This document shows, in pieces, positions 7,152 through 13,852 of a DNA stretch of 13,853 nucleotides. Origin of the DNA: JBKEDC01 sp047972995 (GTDB lineage Bacteria; Bacteroidota; Bacteroidia; Bacteroidales; Prolixibacteraceae); NCBI GenBank assembly GCA_047972995.1, contig JBKEBD010000034.1:1-13853 (forward strand), read 5' to 3'. The notes beneath the pieces are model-generated. The model was not told where the DNA came from, searched no databases, and saw only the letters and a list, made by a program, of their open reading frames with translations. Position 1 is the first letter of the stretch. Each line of letters begins with the position of its first letter. A program made the translations under genes and the position numbers.

Positions 7152-7200
7152 CTTAAAGCCGTAAGCGATAAGTTTAAATCTTACAGCTTACAGCTTGCAG
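7152..7200. repeat. heptad-phased repeat tract between mmdA and the OadG-like gene
   Basis: Seven consecutive 7-mers on the plus strand read CTTAAAG, CCGTAAG, CGATAAG, TTTAAAT, CTTACAG, CTTACAG, CTTGCAG. They fill most of the 74-base spacer and abut the mmdA stop codon. Confidence 0.6.
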
Positions 7201-7201
7201 C

Positions 7202-8752
7202 CTATAAAGGAATGTTTGAGTGTTTTTTTGCTGGCAAAGTATCTTTTTTAGTTGCCAAAGCTTCTAATGCGCGAATGATGCGGAAACGGGTGTTTCTTGG
7301 TTCGATGATATCATCGATGAATCCATATTGCGCTGCATTGAAAGGGTTAGCAAACTTGTCTTTGTAATCCTCGATTTTCTCTTGACGAGTAGCTTCTGGA
7401 TTTTCTGAAGCGGCAATCTCTTTAGCAAAGATAACGTTAGCTGCACCTTCTGGTCCCATTACTGCAATCTCGGCTGTTGGCCAAGCGTAGTTAATATCGC
7501 CACGTAGGTGTTTAGGGCTCATTACACAGTATGCACCACCGTAAGCTTTACGCATTACTACTGTTACTTTAGGCACTGTTGCTTCGCCATAGGCAAATAA
7601 CAATTTAGCACCGTGAGAGATAGCGCCACCGTATTCTTGGGCAGTACCAGGCATGAATCCGGGCACATCAACCAAGGTTACCAATGGAATGTTGAAGCTG
7701 TCGCAGAAGCGAACGAAGCGAGCTGCTTTACGTGAAGAGTTGATATCAAGTACTCCAGCCATGTATTTAGGTTGGTTAGCTACGATACCTACTGATTGAC
7801 CGTTGAAGCGAGCGAAACCAACTACGATGTTTTGAGCGAAGTTTCGGTGTACTTCTAGGAACTCGCCGTTATCAACGATACCGTGAATTACGTCGTTTAC
7901 ATCGTATGGTTTGTTTGGATTGTCAGGAATGATGTTGTTCAATTCTTCATCTAAACGATCGATTGGGTCGTCGCAAGGTTGAAGTGGTGTGTTTTCCATA
8001 TTGTTTTGAGGAACATAGCTCACAATTTTACGGATAAGGGCGATACCTTCTTGCTCATCTTCAGCGATGAATTGCGAAACACCTGTTTTTGAACCGTGAA
8101 TGGTAGCACCACCCAATTGTTCGTCGGTTACTTTTTCACCTGTTACTGTTTCTACTACTTTTGGTCCTGTAAGGAACATATATGACTTACCTTTAGTCAT
8201 CAAGATGAAGTCGGTTAGGGCAGGAGAGTACACTGCACCACCAGCACAAGGACCGAAGATTGCTGAAATTTGAGGAATTACACCTGATGCTAATATGTTG
8301 CGTTTGAAGATTTCAGTGTAACCTGAAAGTGCTGTTACGCCTTCTTGAATACGAGCACCACCTGAATCGTTTACTCCAATTACAGGAGCTCCCATTTGCA
8401 TGGCCATGTCCATGATTTTACAGATTTTTTCTGACATGGTCTGCGACAGTGAACCACCAATTACGGTGAAGTCTTGGGCGTAAACGAACACGATACGACC
8501 GTCGATAGTTCCACGACCTGTAACGATACCATCGCCTAAGAATTTTTTATTTTCCATACCGAAGTTAGTACAACGGTGTGTTACGAACATATCAAACTCC
8601 TCGAAGCTGTTTTCATCAAGAAGCAAGTCGATACGCTCGCGTGCTGTTAATTTTCCTTTGGCGTGTTGTTTTTCGATACCTTTTTCACCACCACCAAGTT
8701 TAGCTTGTTCTCTTAGTTCAATTAGTTTTTGAACTTTCTCCAAATTACTCAT
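7202..8752 (-). CDS. mmdA: methylmalonyl-CoA decarboxylase alpha subunit (carboxyltransferase)
   Basis: A 516-residue soluble carboxyltransferase of the propionyl-CoA carboxylase beta/MmdA family, standard length. It transfers the carboxyl group of methylmalonyl-CoA to biotin, releasing propionyl-CoA. It has the two crotonase-like halves: the N half with KGKLTARERIDLLLD (32-46), the acyl-CoA-binding NDSGGARIQEG (128-138) and CAGGAVYSPALTDF (169-182); the C half with DVPGFMPGTAQEYGG, HGAKLLFAY and MRKAYGGAYCVM. By sequence alone it could be the beta chain of an ATP-dependent propionyl-CoA carboxylase. The adjacent oadB, gamma subunit and carrier, and the absence of a biotin carboxylase gene, favour the Na+-pumping decarboxylase. 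It starts 34 bases after mce. Confidence 0.95.
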   Translation of the reverse strand: MSNLEKVQKLIELREQAKLGGGEKGIEKQHAKGKLTARERIDLLLDENSFEEFDMFVTHRCTNFGMENKKFLGDGIVTGRGTIDGRIVFVYAQDFTVIGGSLSQTMSEKICKIMDMAMQMGAPVIGVNDSGGARIQEGVTALSGYTEIFKRNILASGVIPQISAIFGPCAGGAVYSPALTDFILMTKGKSYMFLTGPKVVETVTGEKVTDEQLGGATIHGSKTGVSQFIAEDEQEGIALIRKIVSYVPQNNMENTPLQPCDDPIDRLDEELNNIIPDNPNKPYDVNDVIHGIVDNGEFLEVHRNFAQNIVVGFARFNGQSVGIVANQPKYMAGVLDINSSRKAARFVRFCDSFNIPLVTLVDVPGFMPGTAQEYGGAISHGAKLLFAYGEATVPKVTVVMRKAYGGAYCVMSPKHLRGDINYAWPTAEIAVMGPEGAANVIFAKEIAASENPEATRQEKIEDYKDKFANPFNAAQYGFIDDIIEPRNTRFRIIRALEALATKKDTLPAKKHSNIPL

Positions 8753-8786
8753 TTCTGTAGTATAAATGTTTAAATGTTTACTTTAT

Positions 8787-9188
8787 TTATTCGCAGCAGA
8801 ACTCGGTTAGTACGCCAAGAGTTGATTTTGGGTGAAGGAAACCAATGTTTAGGTTTTCTGCTCCTTTGCGTGCTTTTTTGTCGATCAATTGAACGCCTTT
8901 AGCTTCTGCTTCTGCTAATGCTTCGTCGGTATTTTCTACTGCGAATGCTAGGTGGTGGATACCTGCGCCTTTTTTTTCTACGAATTTACCAATAGGACCT
9001 TCTGGGTCGGTTGATTCTAACAACTCGATTTTAGCGTCGCCTACTTTGAAGAAGGCTGTTTTAACTTTTTGGTCTGCCACTTCTTCTACTTTGTAGCATT
9101 TCAAGCCTAATACTTCCTCATAGTAAGGAATTGCTTCGTCTAAACTCTTTACAGCGATGCCAATGTGCTCGATATGTGATACTTTCAT
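8787..9188 (-). CDS. mce: methylmalonyl-CoA epimerase
   Basis: A 133-residue protein of the VOC (glyoxalase-like) superfamily. It interconverts (R)- and (S)-methylmalonyl-CoA, linking the mutase product to the decarboxylase. Visible metal-binding positions are H8 in HIEHIGIAV, H79 in GIHHLAFAVEN and E129 in LTEFC. The length is typical and VGDAKIELLE matches the family. First gene of the mmd group; mmdA follows after 34 bases. I see no clear TAnnTTTG box in the 82-base gap upstream, so transcription may in part come through from the CoA-transferase gene. Confidence 0.94.
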   Translation of the reverse strand: MKVSHIEHIGIAVKSLDEAIPYYEEVLGLKCYKVEEVADQKVKTAFFKVGDAKIELLESTDPEGPIGKFVEKKGAGIHHLAFAVENTDEALAEAEAKGVQLIDKKARKGAENLNIGFLHPKSTLGVLTEFCCE

Positions 9189-9234
9189 GATTTATATTTT
9201 TTAAAATGAAAATTGTATTGATTTAAACCACAAA

Positions 9235-9262
9235 AGCACAGCCCTCAAGTAAGGACTGTGCT
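9235..9262 (-). terminator. hairpin between the CoA-transferase gene and mce (terminator or attenuator)
   Basis: On the minus strand, AGCACAGTCC pairs with GGGCTGTGCT (one G-U) around an 8-base loop, then TTTTGTGGTTT follows. The T-run is interrupted, so partial read-through into mce is plausible. The wobble again fits minus-strand RNA. Confidence 0.6.
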
Positions 9263-9270
9263 CGATTATA

Positions 9271-10581
9271 TTAATAGTTGTTTTTCACGAAACGGTAGTG
9301 TGATCCATAACGCTCAAATGCAGCCTGTTCCAAGCTGTCGCGGTGGTCGGGGTGAGCAATTGAAGTTAATAGTTTCGCACGTTCTTGTAGTGCTTTTCCG
9401 TAAAGATTCACACGACCGTGTTCTGTAACTACCCAGTGCATATTTGAACGAGTGGTTACCACGCCTGAACCTTCTAGTAGGGTGTTGCTAATTTTTGAAA
9501 TACCTTTAGCCGTAACCGAAGGCATAGCGATAATAGGTTTACCACCTTTAGAATAACCTGCTCCACGGATGAAGTCGACCTGACCACCTACTCCAGAATA
9601 GTGTTTAGGACCTATAGAGTCGGCACAAACTTGACCAGTCAAGTCGATAGCTAATGCCGAGTTGATAGCTGTTAGTTTATCGAGTTGACGCATTACGCTA
9701 ACTGAGTTGGTATAGCCCACATCTTTCATGGCTACCATGGGGTTGTCGTCGATGAAGTCGTATACTTTTTGTGTTCCCATTAGGAATGAAGCTACCATTA
9801 GGCCACGGTCGATGTGTTTGCATTTACCGTTTACTACGCCTGCTTCTACTAAAGGAAGGATACCATCGGAGAACATTTCGGTGTGTACACCTAAGTTTTT
9901 GTGCCCGCCCAATTGTGCTAACACGGCATTCGGAATACCACCGATACCCATTTGCAAACAAGCACCGTCTTCCACTAGTTCTGCACAGTTTTTACCAATT
10001 TGAACTTCCACATCAGAAAGTTCGGCAGAACCGTGTGCATAAAGAGGTGAGTTGTCTTCCACAAATAAATCAATTTCGTTGATGTTAAGCATTGCATCGC
10101 CCCATGCACGAGGTACATTAGGGTTCACCGCAGCAATTACACAATCGGCATTTTCAATAGCTGCCAAAGTAGCATCAACCGAAGTACCAAGAGAAACATA
10201 ACCATGTTTGTCGGGCACTGAACACATGATCAACACCACATTCACTTTTAAATATCCTTCACGGATAAGTTTTTGTGTCTCATTTAAGAATACTGGAATG
10301 TAGTCAGCATAGCCCGCTTGTGTTTGCTTACGTAGGTTTGCACCTACAAAGAATTGCTCCGAAACGAAGATGCCTTCAAACTCTGGGTTTGCAAAGTCAA
10401 CTTGGCTTTCAATGTGAATGTGTTGCACTTTCACGTCGAAGAACTCTTTGTTACGTCCACGCTCTACCATTGGTTTAATAAGCGCATGTGGTGTAACTGC
10501 CACACTACTAAGATGAACCCGATCACCGGATTTTATAACCTTCACAGCTTCTTCAGCTGAAACGTATTTAATTTGTTTCAT
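9271..10581 (-). CDS. acetyl-CoA hydrolase/CoA-transferase family protein
   Basis: A 436-residue cytoplasmic enzyme of the acetyl-CoA hydrolase/4-hydroxybutyrate CoA-transferase family. Members move CoA between a thioester and an acid through a glutamyl-CoA intermediate. The catalytic glutamate is E235 in GVHTEMFSDG, close to E238 of the clostridial 4-hydroxybutyrate CoA-transferase. GIGGIPNAVL (212-221) is the second conserved loop, and AIDLTGQVCADSIG and GVGGQVDF follow. I start at the ATG at 10581 (MKQIKYVSAEEAV). A longer frame to 10644 would add 21 hydrophobic residues with no counterpart in the family. Next to the mmd operon it may recycle CoA between propionyl-CoA or acetyl-CoA and succinate or acetate. 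The actual acid pair cannot be read from sequence. Confidence 0.9.
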   Translation of the reverse strand: MKQIKYVSAEEAVKVIKSGDRVHLSSVAVTPHALIKPMVERGRNKEFFDVKVQHIHIESQVDFANPEFEGIFVSEQFFVGANLRKQTQAGYADYIPVFLNETQKLIREGYLKVNVVLIMCSVPDKHGYVSLGTSVDATLAAIENADCVIAAVNPNVPRAWGDAMLNINEIDLFVEDNSPLYAHGSAELSDVEVQIGKNCAELVEDGACLQMGIGGIPNAVLAQLGGHKNLGVHTEMFSDGILPLVEAGVVNGKCKHIDRGLMVASFLMGTQKVYDFIDDNPMVAMKDVGYTNSVSVMRQLDKLTAINSALAIDLTGQVCADSIGPKHYSGVGGQVDFIRGAGYSKGGKPIIAMPSVTAKGISKISNTLLEGSGVVTTRSNMHWVVTEHGRVNLYGKALQERAKLLTSIAHPDHRDSLEQAAFERYGSHYRFVKNNY

Positions 10582-10620
10582 AAAACGATATAATTGAAAT
10601 TTGATTTTCACTATCAGCGG

Positions 10621-10628
10621 TAAAGATA
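10621..10628 (-). promoter_or_regulatory. possible -7 box of the CoA-transferase gene
   Basis: The minus strand reads TATCTTTA, one base off TAnnTTTG, about 40 bases before the ATG at 10581. No convincing -33 element is seen. It lies inside the longer frame to 10644, which fits the shorter start. Confidence 0.3.
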
Positions 10629-10747
10629 AACAATTAAATATCATAGCTTATTTATTCCTCAATTATTTAAACTAATTCTTTGCTGAAAGTCTGCTTTCTT
10701 GAAATTAATGTTAATTGAGTTTAGTGAGTTCTCCATCACCTGTTGAA

Positions 10748-10770
10748 AGGGTAGGTTTTTAAACCACCCT
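10748..10770 (-). terminator. hairpin after the broken helicase-like gene
   Basis: 10748-10758 pairs with 10761-10770 (10 bp, one bulged base, 2-base loop), followed on the minus strand by only a short T-run. A weak terminator for the gene whose frame ends at 10777. Confidence 0.45.
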
Positions 10771-10776
10771 CTAGTT

Positions 10777-11259
10777 TTACTCTTTGTTGTCAGCCTGCAC
10801 TGAAACATTATAAATCACTTTTTCTCCTGTGATTTTATACGCTCTGCTTCCTTTTCCATCGTTATATATAAAGCATTCCTCCACCTTAAACCATCTGACA
10901 ATGTCGCTTGCTTTAGCGGTCTTTATATTTCTTTTGTCAACTTTAAACCTAATTTCTTGGTATATGTTTTGAATGCTTACTTTAAGTTCACTCACCAAGA
11001 TTTTATTCCCTACTTTAATTCCGGCGCTCTTCAATAGTTCTATGATTTTTTTGTCGTTAGACAGCAACTCATTCATTGCCAGAAGGTCGCGTTTCACCTT
11101 ATATTTTGCATAGCCCAGTTTTTCCACCTGCTCCACCCCAAGCTTTGTGTAAGCCTCCTCCAACAAGGGCTCTTCGAGTAGTAACTCTTGCTGTCTAAGA
11201 TAGTTCGAGAGATTGAGGGAACAGAGGAATATATTCTCATTCCCTCGTAGGTGGGCATA
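10777..11259 (-). pseudogene. helicase-like pseudogene, C-terminal piece after the amber codon
   Basis: 160 codons in the same frame as the RecA2 piece, starting directly after the TAG: YAHLRGNENIFLCSLNLSNY, RQQELLLEEPLLEEAY, then a helical stretch and a small C-terminal domain (KASDIVRWFKVEECFIYNDG, SRAYKITG). A TTG at 11166 could serve as a start, but the coding character begins well upstream of it, so this is the tail of the same gene. A CAG-to-TAG change would suffice to cut it off. Confidence 0.65.
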
Positions 11260-12129
11260 CTACTTAAAGGACTTCTTAAATGAAGATCTTTTGCTTGGTA
11301 TCTTTGTGTCCGACTCATTGTGCCACTGCTTGGTTACTTCAAAAGGAAAGTGAGCATATTCAGCTGCTAACCCTTCGGTTGCGTTGCTGCAAACCAATTG
11401 GTCGAGCCACAAATGATACAAGTCAACCTGCATCATTTTAGAGTCGAGCTCAAGCTTTGCACTTTCTGTATTCATCGACAGGTAGCGTGATATGCCCACC
11501 GACTGCCTGCTGCTTTGCAATGGATCGATGAGTGTTTCTCGGAAGGTTGGTGTTCTCGCGTTAAACTCCTCAATAAACTCCGTTGCTGCTTGTTTTTCTA
11601 TCTGAAGCGTGTTCTTGTGCTCGATGAAAGTTATCTTCTTAGTGGCATTCGTGTAAATGTGTAGTATTTGATTTTTATACTTCGAATCTCTAATCCGTCC
11701 ACAAATTTGCGTAATCTCGGTAGCCACATCTAGCTGGGTGTGTTGCAGTTTGGCATTGGTCACAACTATGGTATAACCTTCTGGGTCTAAGATGTCGCAA
11801 CCCTCAAAACATGCCGAGGTGTAGAAGTTGACTTTCTTCACCGGGTCGTTAACAGAAGCAATAGGATAAGATTCGCCTAATTTCTTTTGGTTTCTACTAA
11901 TTACTCCCAAAAGAGCTCGATCATCTTTAGAAATGGAACAAGTAATTCTAACGTCGTTGGGGGAGAAATTGGATACTTTGATCATATCAGAAATGAAAGA
12001 AACACTATTCACAAAGATGTGTAGATTGATCTCAGGATACAAGCTCTGTATGCTTTTAATGGCATTTTCCAACGTAGCTTCCATTTTTTTGCCAGTAAAG
12101 TTTAGACATTCACCTTGGGTTCGTTCCAC
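11260..12129 (-). CDS. helicase-like pseudogene, RecA2 piece
   Basis: An open frame of 289 codons ending at a TAG at 11262-11260. The GTG at 12129 is only where the frame happens to open; homologous sequence begins around KKMEATLENAIKSIQ. It holds the second RecA-like domain: LHIFVNSVSFI (motif IV), FYTSACFEGCDILD (motif V) and QICGRIRDSK (motif VI, with both arginines). A helical region follows, ending in a basic SSFKKSFK. The frame is open again right after the TAG. Confidence 0.7.
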   Translation of the reverse strand: MERTQGECLNFTGKKMEATLENAIKSIQSLYPEINLHIFVNSVSFISDMIKVSNFSPNDVRITCSISKDDRALLGVISRNQKKLGESYPIASVNDPVKKVNFYTSACFEGCDILDPEGYTIVVTNAKLQHTQLDVATEITQICGRIRDSKYKNQILHIYTNATKKITFIEHKNTLQIEKQAATEFIEEFNARTPTFRETLIDPLQSSRQSVGISRYLSMNTESAKLELDSKMMQVDLYHLWLDQLVCSNATEGLAAEYAHFPFEVTKQWHNESDTKIPSKRSSFKKSFK

Positions 12130-12218
12130 CTCACGTTGATAATGGGCAGGTCTTTTAGTTCGTCGAATAAATATTCCCTGTCTATTGGGGTAGCGGTCAT
12201 GTAAGTTACTGTTTTAAT
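12102..12218 (-). pseudogene. helicase-like pseudogene, out-of-frame middle piece with motif III
   Basis: The second minus-strand frame from 12218 reads TVTYMTATPIDREYLFDELK and then LPIINVRWNEPKVNV before a TAA at 12104-12102. TATPI is helicase motif III and belongs exactly between DEYH of the N-terminal piece and LHIFVNSV of the C-terminal piece. It has no start codon of its own. Confidence 0.72.
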
Positions 12219-12723
12219 TTTTTTTTGCTTCACATAGTAGGTTTATTATGGCTTCTTTGCGAAAGTCATAGCTATTAAAAAGCACATGATATTCATCTAC
12301 CAAAAGACGCATTTTTTGATACGGATAACAATCTTTTTCTTGCAGTAGCTTCACCATTCGGGGGAGACTGTTGTAGGTCACTATTAGTTTGTGTGGGATT
12401 TTTAACATCATGTAATCCAGTATTTCGGAATCACTCACTTCTGCATAAATTCCCAGCGCGTGGTAAGAACCGAGCAGTGGCAAGGTGTGTTCACCTGCTT
12501 TGTTTTTCACCAGATTTACGGTAGGCACAGCCACAATATAGTCTATCGAGTTGTAGAGCACAACGGAGGTGCCACCGCATCCAGTCTTTCCCTTGTGCAA
12601 CAAGCATGGGTGGTTAGGAAATAAATTATTGGCACTAGGTAAGTCTGATAAGTACTCTACTCCTTCGGGTGCTGTAATTTCAATCTCTTCTGGTGTAGGA
12701 GAAGAATAAGAATTTGTTTCCAT
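12214..12723 (-). CDS. helicase-like pseudogene, N-terminal piece
   Basis: 169 residues from an ATG at 12723 (METNSYSS). An acidic leader (1-35) is followed by the P-loop-like GKTGCGGT at 45-52, which has glycine at 51 where Walker A has lysine, then IVAVPTVNLVKNK (63-75), VTYNSLPRMV (115-124) and the Walker B LLVDEYHVLF (140-149). It ends NLLCEAKKN at a TAA directly after nine A residues. Dropping one A lets the frame continue into KIKTVTYMTATPID, so the stop is secondary. Alone it has half a helicase core and should not be an active motor. Confidence 0.7.
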   Translation of the reverse strand: METNSYSSPTPEEIEITAPEGVEYLSDLPSANNLFPNHPCLLHKGKTGCGGTSVVLYNSIDYIVAVPTVNLVKNKAGEHTLPLLGSYHALGIYAEVSDSEILDYMMLKIPHKLIVTYNSLPRMVKLLQEKDCYPYQKMRLLVDEYHVLFNSYDFRKEAIINLLCEAKKN

Positions 12724-12758
12724 TATCGTAATATTTTAAAATGAATAATTCAAAGTGG

Positions 12759-12831
12759 TGATACTTTTTTTGGTGTATTTCACCTATTTCCCTTTAAAGA
12801 GAGTTGTTTATTTTGTTCTAAAAAAGTATCA
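12759..12831. repeat. 12-bp perfect inverted repeat between helicase-like gene and the IS-cut gene
   Basis: TGATACTTTTTT (12759-12770) is the exact reverse complement of 12820-12831. An imperfect extension (GTGG before it, with a 3-base insertion on the other side) is present. The 49 bases between have no gene. It may be a duplicated terminator tail. Confidence 0.5.
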
Positions 12832-12879
12832 ATCCCACCTCCCTAAAGGAAGCGGCCTACTTTGAGGGGGTGGGGTGAT
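12820..12879 (-). terminator. rho-independent terminator of the IS-cut gene
   Basis: On the minus strand, an interrupted GC-rich stem (ATCACCCCACCCCCT at 12879-12865 with 12844-12828, small bulges) is followed by ACTTTTTT. It begins 2 bases after the stop codon of the truncated gene. Confidence 0.7.
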
Positions 12880-12881
12880 AA

Positions 12882-13139
12882 TTAAGCTGCTGATTCCTCG
12901 ATACTTGAGAGCTTGTTATTTGCCGATTCATCTTCTTCAACTGGTGCGCTTCTACCTAAACTGGCGTTGCTACTAACTATGGCTGCTTCTACATCTTTGG
13001 CTGATTGACTGTAGGTTTCGGCATCTATTGAGCTCATAATTCGTAAGTAACCGCACACTTGATTGTTTACACACTTCAGTACATCGCTTTTTACGGCGGT
13101 GGCTGTAGGCGATAGTTTATCGGCTTCTACTGCTTTAAT
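12882..13139 (-). pseudogene. 3' end of an unidentified gene cut off by IS66
   Basis: The minus-strand frame is open for 85 codons from the base next to the IS end to a TAA at 12884-12882, followed at once by a terminator. It reads IKAVEADKLSPTATAVKSDV, then LKCVNNQVCGYLRIM, a helical part, and an acidic, Ser/Ala-rich tail. The open frame abutting the inverted repeat, and the terminator at its end, argue that it is the tail of a real gene. An internal ATG at 13034 would give only 50 residues. The pattern reminds me weakly of C-termini of Bacteroidetes DUF6261-type proteins, but I would not assign it. Confidence 0.6.
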
Positions 13140-13161
13140 GTATCCCTCCGAGCAAGTACAT
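13140..13161 (+). repeat. terminal inverted repeat of right IS66 element
   Basis: 22 bp starting GTATCCCTCCGAG, the exact reverse complement of 741-762. Its inner ten bases GCAAGTACAT (13152-13161) recur in direct orientation at 13176-13185, a possible second transposase site, although that copy also forms part of the terminator stem. Confidence 0.85.
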
Positions 13162-13164
13162 ATT

Positions 13165-13198
13165 AAAAAGTCCTCGCAAGTACATTATCTTACGAGGA
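13165..13198 (-). terminator. terminator of tnpC
   Basis: On the minus strand TCCTCGTAAG (13198-13189) pairs with CTTGCGAGGA (13180-13171) through one G-U, then ACTTTTT. It lies inside the IS, 26 bases after the tnpC stop. Confidence 0.75.
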
Positions 13199-13224
13199 TT
13201 TTCATTTGAGTTCTCTTTTTGAGT

Positions 13225-13852
13225 TTATAGCTCTAGTGTTCCCGGTAGTAGGTCTGCAAGTTTATTGACTTTGTAGCTCGGTATTATTTCTAATACTCTA
13301 TGGAGCCATTGATATGGATTAACTTCTTGCTTCTTGCAGGTGGCAAAAAAGGAATACATCATCGCTGCACGCTTTGCTCCGTTGTCGGATCCTGCAAAGA
13401 GGTAGTTCTTCCTGCCCAAATCAATGGGGCGAATAGCATTTTCTGCCAGATTATTATCAATTTCCAAATTACCATCGTAGAGATAAACGCGTAATGACTC
13501 CGCTCTTCCAATGTAATATCCGATTGCTTTAGCAAGCAAAGATTGAGGAAGACATTGTGTGCGAGTCTTCTCTATCCAGTTGGCAAAAACATTAAAAACA
13601 GCCAATGATTTTTCTAATCGAAGCTCTTTTCGCTGCGCTGCATTTAAGTTTGCTTCCTTTGCCTCTCGTTCCACAGCATATAGCTTCTGAAATAAGTCCA
13701 TTGCATAAGCAGCCTCTTTGTCTCCTGCAACTAAAGCCTTCTCAAAGTATCGACGTGCGTGGGCAAGACACCCCATCAATGTAATGCCTTTATTTGTGCG
13801 CTGTATTAGATCATAAACCGAGTAACCATCCGTTTGCAAGTAGCCTCTATAA
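13225..13852 (-). CDS. tnpC: IS66 family transposase TnpC, C-terminal part
   Basis: The last ~209 residues of the DDE transposase; the frame is open to the window edge, where it reads YRGYLQTDGYSVYD. Family features: QTDGY with a catalytic-type aspartate, GCLAHARRYFEKA, the glutamate-bearing NNLAENAIRPIDLGRKNYLF, and the IS66 C-terminal domain (FFATCKKQEVNPYQWL, VLEIIP, LLPGTLEL). A full TnpC is about 500 residues, so more than half lies outside the window. A TTG at 13839 is not a real start. No lesion is visible in this part, so this copy may be active if its tnpA is intact. Confidence 0.95.
   Translation of the reverse strand, partial: YRGYLQTDGYSVYDLIQRTNKGITLMGCLAHARRYFEKALVAGDKEAAYAMDLFQKLYAVEREAKEANLNAAQRKELRLEKSLAVFNVFANWIEKTRTQCLPQSLLAKAIGYYIGRAESLRVYLYDGNLEIDNNLAENAIRPIDLGRKNYLFAGSDNGAKRAAMMYSFFATCKKQEVNPYQWLHRVLEIIPSYKVNKLADLLPGTLEL

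Larger units (their letters stand above)
10777..12723 (-). pseudogene. superfamily 2 helicase-like gene, broken by frameshifts and an amber codon
   Basis: The three pieces listed separately below are one gene of 649 codons: the first and last are in the same frame, and the middle piece lies in another frame and carries the missing motif III. Motifs in order: P-loop-like GKTGCGGT, Ia (IVAVPTVNLVKNK), DEYH (motif II), TATPI (III), LHIFVNSV (IV), SACFEGCDILD (V), QICGRIRD (VI). Lesions: a shift at an A9 run (12226-12218) that exposes a TAA at 12216-12214, a compensating shift between about 12130 and 12104, and an in-frame TAG at 11262-11260. The order of motifs and the divergent P-loop suggest an accessory-element or phage DEAD/DEAH protein. 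I cannot name the exact family or its job. Confidence 0.75.

Noticed and set aside
8764..8779. Tandem AAATGTTT twice in the mce-mmdA gap
   Set aside because: Only two units in AT-rich spacer DNA; no reason to think it more than chance.
10777..12723. Programmed frameshifting or stop-codon reassignment (as in some Bacteroides phages) to explain the broken helicase-like gene
   Set aside because: The needed shift at A9 is +1/-2, not the usual -1; a second shift lacks a slippery site; housekeeping genes in the window use normal stops. Ordinary decay is simpler.
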